64,000 nucleotides of DNA from Bosea sp. 29B (GTDB lineage: Bacteria > Pseudomonadota > Alphaproteobacteria > Rhizobiales > Beijerinckiaceae), in contig NZ_LR733817.1 of the NCBI RefSeq assembly GCF_902506165.1, positions 4,679,625-4,743,624 on the forward strand. The letters run 5' to 3'. Within the stretch, counting starts at the first letter, position 1. Every line of letters begins with the position of its first letter. Below the pieces are notes generated by a model that was given only the letters and a program-made list of their open reading frames with translations, was not told where the DNA came from and made no database searches. Both the position numbers and the translations under genes were made by a program. Positions 1-8,658 of this stretch are shown here, piece by piece.

Positions 1-370
1 CGAGCTCGTCCGTGCCCGGCTCGAACGGCACGGCGCAGGCGTTCATGCCGTCGAGCAGCGCGTCGGAGACGATGTTGACGGTGAAGGCCAGCGTCTCGCG
101 GACATTGCGGCCGGTGTCCTTCTGCCCGCCGGTCTGGCGGTACTCGACGCCGAGCGCCAGGATCGCCGGATCAGCCGAGAGGCAGTTGAAGAACGAGAAG
201 GGAGCGGCGTTGACGACGCCATTGGCGTCGATCGTGGTCACCAGCGCGATCGGCCGTGGCACCACCGCGCCGATCAGGAGCTTGTAGCGCTCGCGCGGGG
301 TCAGAGCAGCGAAGTCGAAGGTGACGATCTCGGCGGAGGCCGGCCGGTCCTGCGTCAGCGTCTGGGTCAC
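1..370 (-). CDS. Flavin reductase-like FMN-binding protein (partial, C-terminus outside window)
   Basis: The first 123 codons are visible and the gene runs off the left edge. The translation has the N-terminal pattern of flavin-reductase-like split-barrel proteins: a LLIGAVVPRPIALVTT stretch, then NAAPFSFFNCLSADP, which in this family lines the FMN site. Members bind FMN, either as reductases that feed monooxygenases or as stand-alone oxidoreductases. The start is a GTG whose bases overlap the TGA of the upstream GntR gene (GTGA), so the two are probably co-translated. The partner oxygenase, if any, lies outside the window. Confidence 0.8.
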   Translation of the reverse strand, partial: MTQTLTQDRPASAEIVTFDFAALTPRERYKLLIGAVVPRPIALVTTIDANGVVNAAPFSFFNCLSADPAILALGVEYRQTGGQKDTGRNVRETLAFTVNIVSDALLDGMNACAVPFEPGTDEL

Positions 371-1128
371 GATGGGGTCAATCCTTCACTCAAGGCATAG
401 GGCGCGAGCACGTCGCGGATGTCGCGTTCGGCGCGCGGGGCCAGCAAGGCGCGCGTGACGACGGACTGCAGGTGGTGGTCCATCAGCGCGGCGGCGCGGG
501 CGGCATCGCCGGCACGCAGGGCCTCGATCAGCTGGCGATGCTCGGAGACGGCGCATTCGGAGGAGTGCGGGCGGCCATAGATGGCAAGGATCAGCGAGCA
601 GCGCGACGACGCTTCCTGGACATAGCGCAGCAGCAGCGCATTGCCGGTCATCTCGGCGAGGCGGATGTGAAACTCGCCGGAGAGCCGGATCGATTCCGGA
701 CCGTCCTGGCCATGGGCCTTTTCCTCGAGCCGGACATGGGCCTCGAGCTCGGCTGCCTGCGCGGCGGTCAAGCGCCCCGCCAGGTTCTCGGCGACGAGCC
801 GCTCCAGTCCGCGGCGGACATCGAAGACGTCGCGCGCCTCCTCCAGTGTCGGATAGGCGACATTGGCGCCGCGATTGGGCTTGAGCTCGACCAGGCCCTC
901 GACGGCCAGCCGTCCGAAGGCCTCGCGCACCAGCGTGCGGCTGACGCCGAGCTGCTCGCCGATCGCATCCTCCGGCAGCTTCACGCCCGGCTTCAGCGCC
1001 TGCTCGATGATGGCACGCCGCAACGCCTTGTAGACCGCCTGCGCGCGCGGCACCGGCGCGCCCTTCTCGGGCATCTTGCCGTTGGAGTCTGACTTGTTCG
1101 CAGCGAGCGGGCGGGCAGGGCGCGGCAT
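367..1128 (-). CDS. GntR-family transcriptional regulator (FadR/FCD type)
   Basis: This 253-residue protein has an N-terminal winged helix (about residues 25-95, with the EDAIGEQLGVSRTLVREAF recognition region) and a C-terminal all-helical FCD domain (about 105-230) that usually binds a small carboxylate and often a metal. It overlaps the flavin-reductase gene by four bases and is divergent from the peptide-type ABC transporter operon starting at 1317. A strong inverted repeat at 1159-1187 in the shared upstream region is its likely operator, so it probably controls both itself and the transporter. The effector is unknown; a substrate of the transported compound class is the natural guess. 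Confidence 0.88.
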   Translation of the reverse strand: MPRPARPLAANKSDSNGKMPEKGAPVPRAQAVYKALRRAIIEQALKPGVKLPEDAIGEQLGVSRTLVREAFGRLAVEGLVELKPNRGANVAYPTLEEARDVFDVRRGLERLVAENLAGRLTAAQAAELEAHVRLEEKAHGQDGPESIRLSGEFHIRLAEMTGNALLLRYVQEASSRCSLILAIYGRPHSSECAVSEHRQLIEALRAGDAARAAALMDHHLQSVVTRALLAPRAERDIRDVLAPYALSEGLTPS

Positions 1129-1158
1129 GAATCGAGTTTCCGCTTGTCTTCAATAATC

Positions 1159-1187
1159 GCATACAATACGGTTCTTGTATCGTATGC
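1159..1187. promoter_or_regulatory. Inverted repeat, probable GntR operator
   Basis: The arms GCATACAATAC and GTATCGTATGC flank a 7-bp spacer and pair over 11 bp with one mismatch. The repeat lies between the divergent GntR gene (start 1128) and the ABC binding-protein gene (start 1317), in locally AT-rich DNA. Position and symmetry fit an operator for the adjacent FadR-type dimer. No promoter hexamers could be fixed with confidence around it. Confidence 0.6.
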
Positions 1188-1316
1188 AAGTTTGATGAAT
1201 TATCGCACACGAGATGGCGCGCAAAGCGCCACGATGGTCACAGAGGCGGCAACGAAACGGCATTCCCCGGTACGCAGCGCGGGCCGGCGGCGAGCAACGA
1301 AAAAGGGGAGAGTTCG

Positions 1317-2885
1317 ATGAAGAAGGCCTGGCTGCTGGCGGCCGTTGCCGCCTTTGCGCTGAACGGCGCGGTCGAAGCGAAGACGCTGAAATGGGGCGCG
1401 TCGCGCGAGATCGCCTCGCTCGACCCCTATTCCTATGGCGAGACCTTCACGCTCGCCGTGCTGAACCATGTCTATGAAGGGCTGGTGCGCTATACCGGCG
1501 ATCTCAAGATAGAGCCGGCGCTGGCGGAATCCTGGGAGACGGTGACGCCGACGACTTGGCGCTTCAAGCTGCGCAAGAACGTCAAGTTCCACAACGGCAA
1601 CCCGTTCACGGCGGACGACGTCATCGCCTCGCTGGCGCGGGTCACCCACGACACCTCGCCGCTCAAGGGCAATCTGCCGGCCTATAAGAGCTCGAAGAAG
1701 ATCGACGACTACACGGTCGAGCTCGAAGTCAATGGCCCCTATCCGCTGCTGCTCAACGACCTCACCAACATCTTCATCTTCGACAAGGAGTGGATGGAGG
1801 CGAACAACTCGCTGCTCCCCACCGATTCCGGCAAGGGCGTGAAGGGCTACGCCACCGACAACGCCAACGGCACCGGCCCGTTCAAGATCGAGAGCCGCCG
1901 CGTCGACGCCAAGACGGTCTTCGCCAGGAACCCGGACTGGTGGGACAAGCCGCAGCACAATATCGACGTGATCGAGTTCACGCCGATCACCTCGTCCTCG
2001 ACCCGCGTCGCGGCGCTGCTCTCCGGCGAGATCGACTACACCAATGTCGCGCCGCTGCAGGACCTGCCGCGCCTCTCGGCTTCCAACGAGGTCAAGGTGC
2101 TGCAGACCAATGAATTGCGCTCGGTCTTCTTCGCCTTCAACCTGACCGACAAGCTGGTCGAGAGCGACGTCAAGGACAAGAACCCCCTCAAGGACATCAA
2201 GGTGCGCGAGGCGCTCTACCGCGCCATCGACATCGACGCCGTGCAGAAGCGGGCGATGCGCGGCCTCTCGCGCAACACCGGCGCGCTCGTCGCCCCGGCG
2301 ATCCCCGGCTACGAGCCCTCGCAGGATGAGCGCCTGCCCTTCGACCTCGCCGGCGCCAAGAAGCTGCTGGCCGAGGCCGGCTATCCCAATGGCTTCTCCT
2401 TCCTGATGAACTGCCAGAGCGACTCGCTCGTCAACGAAGAGGAGTTCTGCCAGGCGGTGGCGGCGATGTGGTCGCGTGCCGGCCTCAAGCCCAATCTCAG
2501 CCTGGCGCCGCGCAGCCAGCAGACGCCGAAGCGGGTCAAGGGCGATTTCGACGTGATCTCTTTCGGCTGGGCCAATGAGCCGATGATCGACGCCTATTCG
2601 CTGCTGGTGCAGGTGCTGCGCTCGAAGAGCGGCACGGGCGGCGTATTCAACTGGGGCAATTGGGGCGATCCGCGCATCGACGCGCTCGTCGACAAGGCCG
2701 GCGTCGAACTCGATACGCCCAAGCGCATCGCGCTGATGAAGGAAGCGCTGAAGATCGCCAAGGCCGAGCAGCTTTTCATCCCGCTGCACCAGCAGCCGAT
2801 GGCCTGGGCGATGCGCAACACCGTCGTCTCCACTGTGCAGGCGTCGGACAACAAGCCGCGGCTGTGGCTGACCATGATGAAGTGA
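1317..2885 (+). CDS. ABC transporter substrate-binding protein, family 5 (peptide/opine/nickel type)
   Basis: This 522-residue periplasmic binding protein begins with a Sec signal peptide (MKKAWLLAAVAAFALNGAVEA, cleaved near residue 21). It then shows the SBP_bac_5 pattern: YEGLVRY, an ALAESWE segment, FKLRKNVKFHNGNPFTADDV near residues 80-100, and a C-terminal lobe with FGWANE. It captures substrate for the permeases and ATPases encoded downstream. A ribosome-binding site (AAAGGGGAG) lies just before the ATG. The family binds oligopeptides, opines, glutathione or nickel. The neighbouring amidohydrolases and gamma-glutamyltransferase suggest an N-containing organic substrate rather than generic dipeptides. 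Confidence 0.9.
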   Translation: MKKAWLLAAVAAFALNGAVEAKTLKWGASREIASLDPYSYGETFTLAVLNHVYEGLVRYTGDLKIEPALAESWETVTPTTWRFKLRKNVKFHNGNPFTADDVIASLARVTHDTSPLKGNLPAYKSSKKIDDYTVELEVNGPYPLLLNDLTNIFIFDKEWMEANNSLLPTDSGKGVKGYATDNANGTGPFKIESRRVDAKTVFARNPDWWDKPQHNIDVIEFTPITSSSTRVAALLSGEIDYTNVAPLQDLPRLSASNEVKVLQTNELRSVFFAFNLTDKLVESDVKDKNPLKDIKVREALYRAIDIDAVQKRAMRGLSRNTGALVAPAIPGYEPSQDERLPFDLAGAKKLLAEAGYPNGFSFLMNCQSDSLVNEEEFCQAVAAMWSRAGLKPNLSLAPRSQQTPKRVKGDFDVISFGWANEPMIDAYSLLVQVLRSKSGTGGVFNWGNWGDPRIDALVDKAGVELDTPKRIALMKEALKIAKAEQLFIPLHQQPMAWAMRNTVVSTVQASDNKPRLWLTMMK

Positions 2886-2897
2886 AGGCAAGTCGTC

Positions 2898-2992
2898 ATT
2901 CTCGGGCGAAGCGAAGCGCAGACCCGAGAATCTCGTGACGAGAAGGCAATGCCGCCCCCTGGTCCTGAGATGCTCGGGTCAAGCCCGAGCAT
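2898..2992. repeat. Paired hairpin intergenic repeat between binding protein and permease
   Basis: Two inverted repeats lie in the 145-bp gap inside the transporter operon. The first has arms ATTCTCGGG (2898-2906) and CCCGAGAAT (2923-2931). The second has arms ATGCTCGGG (2970-2978) and CCCGAGCAT (2984-2992) around a 5-nt loop. The sequences resemble the small palindromic repeats scattered through many alphaproteobacterial genomes. Placed after a binding-protein gene, they could stabilise its mRNA or partly terminate, giving more binding protein than permease. Confidence 0.7.
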
Positions 2993-3030
2993 GACGGCGG
3001 GGTTCATCCGAGAGCTGGAGTAGCCATTCC

Positions 3031-4023
3031 ATGCCGGCCTTCCTTTTCAAGCGCTTCGTCAATGCAGCCGGCGTTATGCTGGCGGTGGCGTTCCTCGCCT
3101 TCCTGACCTTCCGCTTCGTCGGCGATCCCGTCGAACTGATGCTGAACGAGCAGGCGAGCCAGGCGCAACGCGACGAACTGCGGACGCGGCTCGGGCTCGA
3201 CAAGGGCTTCGTGCTGCAGTTCGCGACCTTCGTCGGCAACGCCGTGCGCGGCGATTTCGGCATCTCCTATCGCAACCAGCAGGAGGTGTTCACGCTGATC
3301 GCCGAGCGCTTCCCGGCGACCTTCGAGCTGGTGCTGGTCGCGACCTTCCTGTCGCTGGCGGTCGGCATCCCGCTCGGCGTTTACACTGCGATCCGACGAG
3401 AGAGCCTGCTCGCCAAGGCACTGCAATTCATCTCGGTGCTCGGTGTCTCCCTGCCCAGCTTCGCGCTCGGCATCCTGTTCATCCTGGTCTTCTCGGTGAA
3501 CCTGCAGTGGCTGCCGGCCTTCGGCCGCGGCGAGGTCGTGCAGCTGGGCTGGTGGAGCACCGGGCTGCTGACCGCCTCCGGCCGCAAGGCGCTGATCCTG
3601 CCCGGCATCACGCTCTCGCTCTTCCAGATCACGCTGGTGATGCGGCTGGTGCGGGCCGAGATGCTGGAGACGATGCGGACCGATTTCATCCGTTTCGCCA
3701 GGGCGCGCGGCCTGCCGGCCCGCGTCGTGAATTTCCGGCACGCACTGCGCAACTGCCTGATGCCGGTGATCACGGTGACCGGCCTGCAGATCGGCAACCT
3801 GATTGCCTTCGCCCTGGTCACCGAGACGGTGTTCCAATGGCCGGGCATGGGCATGCTCTTCGTCCAGGCCGTCACCTTCGTCGATATCCCGGTGATGGCG
3901 GCCTATCTGATCGTCGTCTCCTTCATCTTCGTCTCGCTCAATACGCTGGTCGACCTGACCTATGCCTGGGTCGATCCGCGCCTGCGCGAGGACGCGCTTT
4001 CGGGAGGCGCCAATGCCCGCTGA
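3031..4023 (+). CDS. ABC transporter permease, DppB-like
   Basis: This 330-residue inner-membrane permease starts with a hydrophobic helix and the TFRFVGDPVELMLNEQAS segment typical of DppB/OppB. About six transmembrane segments follow, with the cytoplasmic coupling (EAA) loop around RFARARGLPARVVNFRHALR, residues 220-245. It should pair with the next gene to form the pore. The gene follows the hairpin repeat and overlaps the second permease by 11 bp. Confidence 0.92.
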   Translation: MPAFLFKRFVNAAGVMLAVAFLAFLTFRFVGDPVELMLNEQASQAQRDELRTRLGLDKGFVLQFATFVGNAVRGDFGISYRNQQEVFTLIAERFPATFELVLVATFLSLAVGIPLGVYTAIRRESLLAKALQFISVLGVSLPSFALGILFILVFSVNLQWLPAFGRGEVVQLGWWSTGLLTASGRKALILPGITLSLFQITLVMRLVRAEMLETMRTDFIRFARARGLPARVVNFRHALRNCLMPVITVTGLQIGNLIAFALVTETVFQWPGMGMLFVQAVTFVDIPVMAAYLIVVSFIFVSLNTLVDLTYAWVDPRLREDALSGGANAR

Positions 4024-4945
4024 AGCCGCCAAACCCGGCCGCTTGCGCCGCTTCCTCGACAGCGACATCGGCTGGAGCTTCCGGCGCACGCCGGCCGCCT
4101 GGCTCTCGACGCTGGTGCTGGCGATCCTGATCCTGACCGCGTTGTTCTGCCCGCTGATCGCGCCGCAGAACCCGCACGACCTCGCCCAGGTCTTCATCGA
4201 CAAGGCCGAAATCCCGCCGATCTGGTCGGCGGACGGCGAATGGCCCTTCCTGCTCGGCACCGACCCGCAAGGGCGCGACGTCTTCTCCGCCATCCTCTAC
4301 GGCACGCGAGTGTCGCTGATCATCGGCTTTTCGGCCGTTATGGTCTCGATGGTGATCGGCGTCTCGCTCGGCCTCGCCGCCGGCTTTTATGGCGGGCGGA
4401 TCGACAATCTCCTGATGCGGCTCGGCGACACCGTGCTGTCGATCCCGACGCTGCTGATGGCCATCCTGGTCTCGGCGATCTTCCGCGAATTGCTGCCGCC
4501 CGGCCTGCGTGATCCTTTCGCCGCCGCGGTGCTCGTCGTCTCGATCGCGCTGACCAGCTGGGTCCAGTATGCCCGCACCGTGCGCGCCTCGACCATGGTC
4601 GAGCGACGCAAGGAGTATGTGCTGGCGGCGCGCATCATCAAGGTGCCGGCCGGGCGGATCATGCGCCGGCACATCCTGCCGAACACGCTGACCCCGGTGA
4701 TGGTCGCAGCCACGCTCAATCTCGGCCTCGCCATCCTCTCGGAAGCGACCCTGTCCTTCCTCGGCGTCGGCATGCCGATCACCCAGCCCTCGCTCGGCAC
4801 GCTGATCCGCATCGGCAACCAGTATTTGTTCTCCGGCTCCTGGTGGCTCGTCGTCTTCCCCTCGCTGCAGCTCGGCCTGATCGTGCTCTCGGTCAACCTG
4901 CTGGGCGACTGGCTGCGTGACGCGCTGAACCCGAAGCTGCGCTGA
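4013..4945 (+). CDS. ABC transporter permease, DppC-like
   Basis: This is the second pore subunit, 310 residues. The chosen ATG at 4013 is preceded by GGGAGG at 4002-4007. An in-frame ATG at 3962 lies inside the previous gene and would add 17 unconvincing residues. The protein has the N-terminal extension and extracytoplasmic loop typical of DppC (LLGTDPQGRDVFSAILYGTR), then five core helices and the coupling loop near EYVLAARIIKVPAGRIMRRH. It forms a heterodimer with the DppB-like protein encoded upstream. Confidence 0.92.
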   Translation: MPAEAAKPGRLRRFLDSDIGWSFRRTPAAWLSTLVLAILILTALFCPLIAPQNPHDLAQVFIDKAEIPPIWSADGEWPFLLGTDPQGRDVFSAILYGTRVSLIIGFSAVMVSMVIGVSLGLAAGFYGGRIDNLLMRLGDTVLSIPTLLMAILVSAIFRELLPPGLRDPFAAAVLVVSIALTSWVQYARTVRASTMVERRKEYVLAARIIKVPAGRIMRRHILPNTLTPVMVAATLNLGLAILSEATLSFLGVGMPITQPSLGTLIRIGNQYLFSGSWWLVVFPSLQLGLIVLSVNLLGDWLRDALNPKLR

Positions 4946-4976
4946 CGACAAGAAACCAAACGAGGATACGCCTGCG

Positions 4977-6176
4977 ATGACCGCTTCCCTGCTGCTCCGT
5001 AATGTCCGCCCCTATGCCGGCAAGGCCGTCGACCTGCTGATCGAGAACGGCAAGATCACGCAGGTCGGTGCCAACCTGTCCGCGCCTGCCAGCGTTGTGG
5101 TCGAGGACGGCAAGGGCGAGATCGTCATCCCCGGCCTGGTCGAGGCCCACACCCATCTCGACAAGAGCCTGCTCGGCCTGCCTTGGTACACCAACGAGGT
5201 CGGCCCCAAGCTGCTCGACAAGATCGACAATGAGCGGATGAACAAGAAGCGGCTCGACATCGATCCCGAGCGCCAGTCCGCCCGCCAGAGCATCCTCTCT
5301 TCGCTCAAGGGCACGACCCATATCCGCAGCCATGTCGATGTCGACACCGAGCACGGGATGTGGGGCGTCGAGGGCGTGATGAAGACCCGCGACGCCTATC
5401 GCGACATCGTCGACATCGAGCTCGTCGCCTTCCCGCAATCCGGCCTGCTGCGCCGGCCGGGTACGCTCGAGTTGATGGACCGGGCGATGAAGGCCGGCTG
5501 CGAGATCGTCGGAGGGCTCGACCCCTGCACGATCGACCGCGACCCGAAGGGCCATCTCGACGCCGTCTTCGGCCTTTGCCAGCGCTATGGCAAGCCGCTC
5601 GACATCCACCTGCACGAGCCCGGCGAGGTCGGCGCCTTCTCGCTCGACATGATCATCGAGCGCACCCGCGCGCTCGGGATGAAGGGCAAGGTCACGGTCA
5701 GCCACGCCTTCTGCCTGGGCACGCCCGACCCGGCCCTGATCGATCCCTTGATTGATGAGCTCGCCGCGCTCGACATCGCGATCATGACGACGGCTCCGGC
5801 AAGCCGTCCTGCTCCCCCGGTGAAGAAGCTGCTGCAGGCCGGCGTGCGCGTTTGCTCCGGCTCTGACGGCATCCGCGACACCTGGAGCCCCTATGGCAAC
5901 GCCGACATGCTGGAGCGGGCCATGTTCGTCGGGCTGCGCAACAATTTCCGCCGCGACGACGAGGTCCGGCTGGCGCTCGACGTCTGCACCACCGAGGGCG
6001 CCAAGGTGATGGAGATCGAGGGTTACGGGCTCGATGTCGGCTGCGTCGCCGATCTCGTCCTGCTGCCGACCGAGTCGATTGCCGAGGCCGTCGCGACCCG
6101 TCCGGCCCAGCGTCGCGTGATCAAGCGCGGCAAGATCGTCGCCCGCGACGGCGTCTCGATCAGGACCGCGCCGTGA
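4977..6176 (+). CDS. Amidohydrolase, cytosine-deaminase-like
   Basis: This 399-residue metal-dependent hydrolase has the full set of amidohydrolase ligands: VEAHTHLDKSLLG near residues 56-66 (HxH), DIHLHEPGEVG near 208, VSHAFCLG near 241 and the catalytic Asp in GSDGIRDTW near 296. The arrangement is closest to cytosine deaminase/CodA-type N-deaminases. It likely removes ammonia or opens an amide or amidine of the imported compound in the cytoplasm. It lies within the ABC transporter operon and overlaps the next amidohydrolase by four bases (GTGA). Cytosine itself need not be the substrate. Confidence 0.85.
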   Translation: MTASLLLRNVRPYAGKAVDLLIENGKITQVGANLSAPASVVVEDGKGEIVIPGLVEAHTHLDKSLLGLPWYTNEVGPKLLDKIDNERMNKKRLDIDPERQSARQSILSSLKGTTHIRSHVDVDTEHGMWGVEGVMKTRDAYRDIVDIELVAFPQSGLLRRPGTLELMDRAMKAGCEIVGGLDPCTIDRDPKGHLDAVFGLCQRYGKPLDIHLHEPGEVGAFSLDMIIERTRALGMKGKVTVSHAFCLGTPDPALIDPLIDELAALDIAIMTTAPASRPAPPVKKLLQAGVRVCSGSDGIRDTWSPYGNADMLERAMFVGLRNNFRRDDEVRLALDVCTTEGAKVMEIEGYGLDVGCVADLVLLPTESIAEAVATRPAQRRVIKRGKIVARDGVSIRTAP

Positions 6177-7678
6177 CCCTGCAAGCCAAGAAGCGGCCGG
6201 AAGGCCGCATCCTGATGACCGCACGCTGGGTGGTCGGCCACAAGCAGGGCCGCCATCGCCTCTATGAGAACGGCGAGGTCGTGTTCGAGAACGGCGAGGT
6301 CGTCTTCGTCGGCCACGGCTTCCCGGGCGAGGTCATCAGGCGCCTCGATTACGGCCACGCCCTGATCGGGCCGGGCTTCATCGATTGCGATGCGCTCTCC
6401 GACCTCGACACCACCATTCTCGGCTACGACAACCAGCCGGCCTGGAAGAAGGGCCGCGTCTGGCCGCGCAGCTATCTCGAGGCCGGCCCCTACGAGATGT
6501 ACACGCATGAGGAGCTGGCCTTCCAGAAGCGCTATGCCTTCTCCCAGCTGATCCGCAACGGCATCACCACGGCGCTGCCGATCGCCTCGCTGTTCTACCG
6601 CGCCTGGGGCGAGACGGTGCAGGAGTTCGAGGACGCCGCGGAAGCCGCCGCCGATCTCGGCCTGCGCGCCTATCTCGGCCCCGGCTATCGGACCGGCAAC
6701 CAGCTGGTCGAAGCCGACGGGCGCATCGTCACCCATTACGATGAACCGCGCGGCCTCGCCGAGCTCGACGCTGCCATCGACTTCGCCAGGCGTCATGAAG
6801 GCGCGGCCGGCGGGCTGATCCGGGCGATGCTTGCGCCCGACCGCATCGAGACCTCGACGGCCGAGTTGCTGCGCCGCACCGCCGCCGCGGCGCGCGAACT
6901 CGACATCCCCGTCCGGCTGCACTGCTGCCAGTCGAAGATCGAATACGACCTCGTCCTCGCCCAGCACGGCATGAGCCCGCCGGAATGGCTGGAAAGCCTT
7001 GGCTTCCTAAATGAGCGCTGCCTCCTGCCGCATGGCACCGTGGTCTCCGGCAGCCGCCTGATCGACCGTCCCGGCCGCGACCTCGAGATCATCCGCGATT
7101 CCGGCGCCAGCATCGTCCATTGCCCGCTGGTCTCGGGCCGGCATGGCAATGCCATCAACCATTTCGGCAGCTATCGCGCCATGGGCCTCAACATCGCCAT
7201 GGGGACCGACACCGCCCCGCCGGACATGGTGATGAACCTGCAGACCGGTATGATCCTCACCCGCACCATGGCCGGCAATGTCGGCGCCGTGCGCTCCGAG
7301 GACTATTACGACGCCGCGACGATCGGTGGCGCGGATGCGCTGCAGCGGCCCGATCTCGGCCGGCTTCAGCCGGGCTCTCGCGCCGACATCACCGTCTTCG
7401 AGTTCGACCGGCCGCATAGCGGGCAGGTCATCGACCCCATCCAGACGATGATGCTGACCGGCCATGGCCGTGATTTCTCGACCGTGGTGATCGACGGGCG
7501 CTTCGTCATGGAGAACCGGGCCATTCCGGGCCAGGACGAGGCCGCCGACAACGTCCGTGCCCAGAAACAGTTCGAGGGCGTGATGGCGCGCTATCCGCAG
7601 CGCACCCTCGGCAACCCGCCGATGAGCGAGATCTTCTCGTCCAGCTACGCAATCGAACGTAAGGAGGACACCGCGTGA
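6173..7678 (+). CDS. Amidohydrolase-superfamily protein lacking the HxH metal motif (chlorohydrolase/TRZ-ATZ-like)
   Basis: The 501-residue protein follows the amidohydrolase fold order (N-terminal beta-sandwich, TIM barrel, C-terminal sandwich). The normal GFIDxHxH signature reads GFIDCDALSDLD at residues 69-80, so both His ligands are replaced (Asp73, Leu75). Later ligands remain: LHCCQSKIE near 250, LLPHGTVVSG near 283 and MGTDTAPPD near 345. The GTG start overlaps the previous stop. It may use a single-metal or altered chemistry on the product of the preceding deaminase, or be non-catalytic. A 21-bp tandem duplication at 6266-6307 lies in the N-terminal sandwich. Confidence 0.8.
   Translation: MTLQAKKRPEGRILMTARWVVGHKQGRHRLYENGEVVFENGEVVFVGHGFPGEVIRRLDYGHALIGPGFIDCDALSDLDTTILGYDNQPAWKKGRVWPRSYLEAGPYEMYTHEELAFQKRYAFSQLIRNGITTALPIASLFYRAWGETVQEFEDAAEAAADLGLRAYLGPGYRTGNQLVEADGRIVTHYDEPRGLAELDAAIDFARRHEGAAGGLIRAMLAPDRIETSTAELLRRTAAAARELDIPVRLHCCQSKIEYDLVLAQHGMSPPEWLESLGFLNERCLLPHGTVVSGSRLIDRPGRDLEIIRDSGASIVHCPLVSGRHGNAINHFGSYRAMGLNIAMGTDTAPPDMVMNLQTGMILTRTMAGNVGAVRSEDYYDAATIGGADALQRPDLGRLQPGSRADITVFEFDRPHSGQVIDPIQTMMLTGHGRDFSTVVIDGRFVMENRAIPGQDEAADNVRAQKQFEGVMARYPQRTLGNPPMSEIFSSSYAIERKEDTA
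6266..6307 (+). repeat. 21-bp in-frame tandem duplication within amidohydrolase gene
   Basis: Positions 6266-6286 and 6287-6307 are copies of the same 21-mer with one mismatch (GTG versus GTC). They encode ENGEVVF twice in a row, at about residues 32-45. It lies in a surface beta-hairpin of the N-terminal sandwich and keeps the frame. Confidence 0.85.
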
Positions 7679-8658
7679 ACGCCCAGCCAGCGCTGCTCTC
7701 GGTCCGCGACCTGCGCATCGTCTTCGACGGGCGGCGCGGCCCGCTGACGGCGCTCGATGGCGTCTCCTTCGAGATCGCGCCGGGGGAGATCTTGGGCGTC
7801 GTCGGTGAATCCGGCGCCGGCAAGTCGCTGACCGGCACGGCGGTGATCGGCTTGCTCGATCCGCCGGGGCGCTTGGCCGGCGGCGAGATCAAGCTCTCCG
7901 GCCAGCGCATCGATAACCTGCCGGCCGAGGCGATGCGCAAGCTGCGCGGCCGCCGGATCGGCGCGATCTTCCAGGATCCGCTGACCTCGCTGCATCCGCT
8001 GCTGACCGTCGGCGAGCAATTGGTCGAGACCATCACCACGCATCTGCCGGTCGGCAAGGCCGAGGCGCGGAAGCGCGCGCTCGATCTTCTGAAAGAGGTC
8101 GGCATTCCCGCGGCGGAAACGCGGATTGACCATTATCCGCACCAGTTCTCCGGTGGCATGCGCCAGCGCGTCGTCATCGCGCTCGCGCTCTGCGCCGAGC
8201 CGATATTGATCATCGCCGACGAGCCGACGACGGCGCTCGACGTCTCCATCCAGGCGCAGATCACGACGCTGCTGAAGCGGCTCTGCCGCGAGCACGGCAC
8301 CGCGATCATGCTGGTGACGCACGATATGGGCGTGATCGCCGAGACGGCCGACCGGGTTGCGGTGATGTATGCCGGGCGCGTCGTCGAGATCGGCCCGGTC
8401 GAGGAGGTGACGCGCCGGCCGCGCCATCCCTACACCGCCGGTTTGATGGCCTCGATCCCGAGCGTCCACCGCCGCAATGCCCATCTCAACCAGATCGACG
8501 GCTCGATGCCGCGGCTGACCGCCATTCCCGCCGGCTGCGCCTTCAATCCGCGCTGCGGCTTTGCCACCGATCTTTGCCGTCAGACCAAGCCCGGTCTGCC
8601 GCTGGCGGGCCACGCTGCCGCCTGCCATTTCCCGCTGCGGGAGATGGCCCATGGCTGA
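7675..8658 (+). CDS. ABC transporter ATP-binding protein, DppD-like
   Basis: This 327-residue cytoplasmic ATPase shows Walker A GESGAGKS (residues 44-51), the Q-loop IFQDPLTSLHP, the signature FSGGMRQR, Walker B ILIIADEPTTALD and the H-loop LVTHDMG. It ends in the oligopeptide-type C-terminal domain with Cys-bearing CAFNPRCGFATDLC, which in some relatives binds an Fe-S cluster. An AAGGAGG ribosome-binding site at 7661-7667 precedes the GTG start, which overlaps the previous stop codon. It powers the DppBC-like pore with the next ATPase. Confidence 0.95.
   Translation: MNAQPALLSVRDLRIVFDGRRGPLTALDGVSFEIAPGEILGVVGESGAGKSLTGTAVIGLLDPPGRLAGGEIKLSGQRIDNLPAEAMRKLRGRRIGAIFQDPLTSLHPLLTVGEQLVETITTHLPVGKAEARKRALDLLKEVGIPAAETRIDHYPHQFSGGMRQRVVIALALCAEPILIIADEPTTALDVSIQAQITTLLKRLCREHGTAIMLVTHDMGVIAETADRVAVMYAGRVVEIGPVEEVTRRPRHPYTAGLMASIPSVHRRNAHLNQIDGSMPRLTAIPAGCAFNPRCGFATDLCRQTKPGLPLAGHAAACHFPLREMAHG

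Noticed and set aside
1200-2891. A 563-residue minus-strand frame opposite the family-5 binding protein
   Set aside because: It is low-complexity Arg/Leu-rich sequence, and the plus strand has a signal peptide and family motifs.
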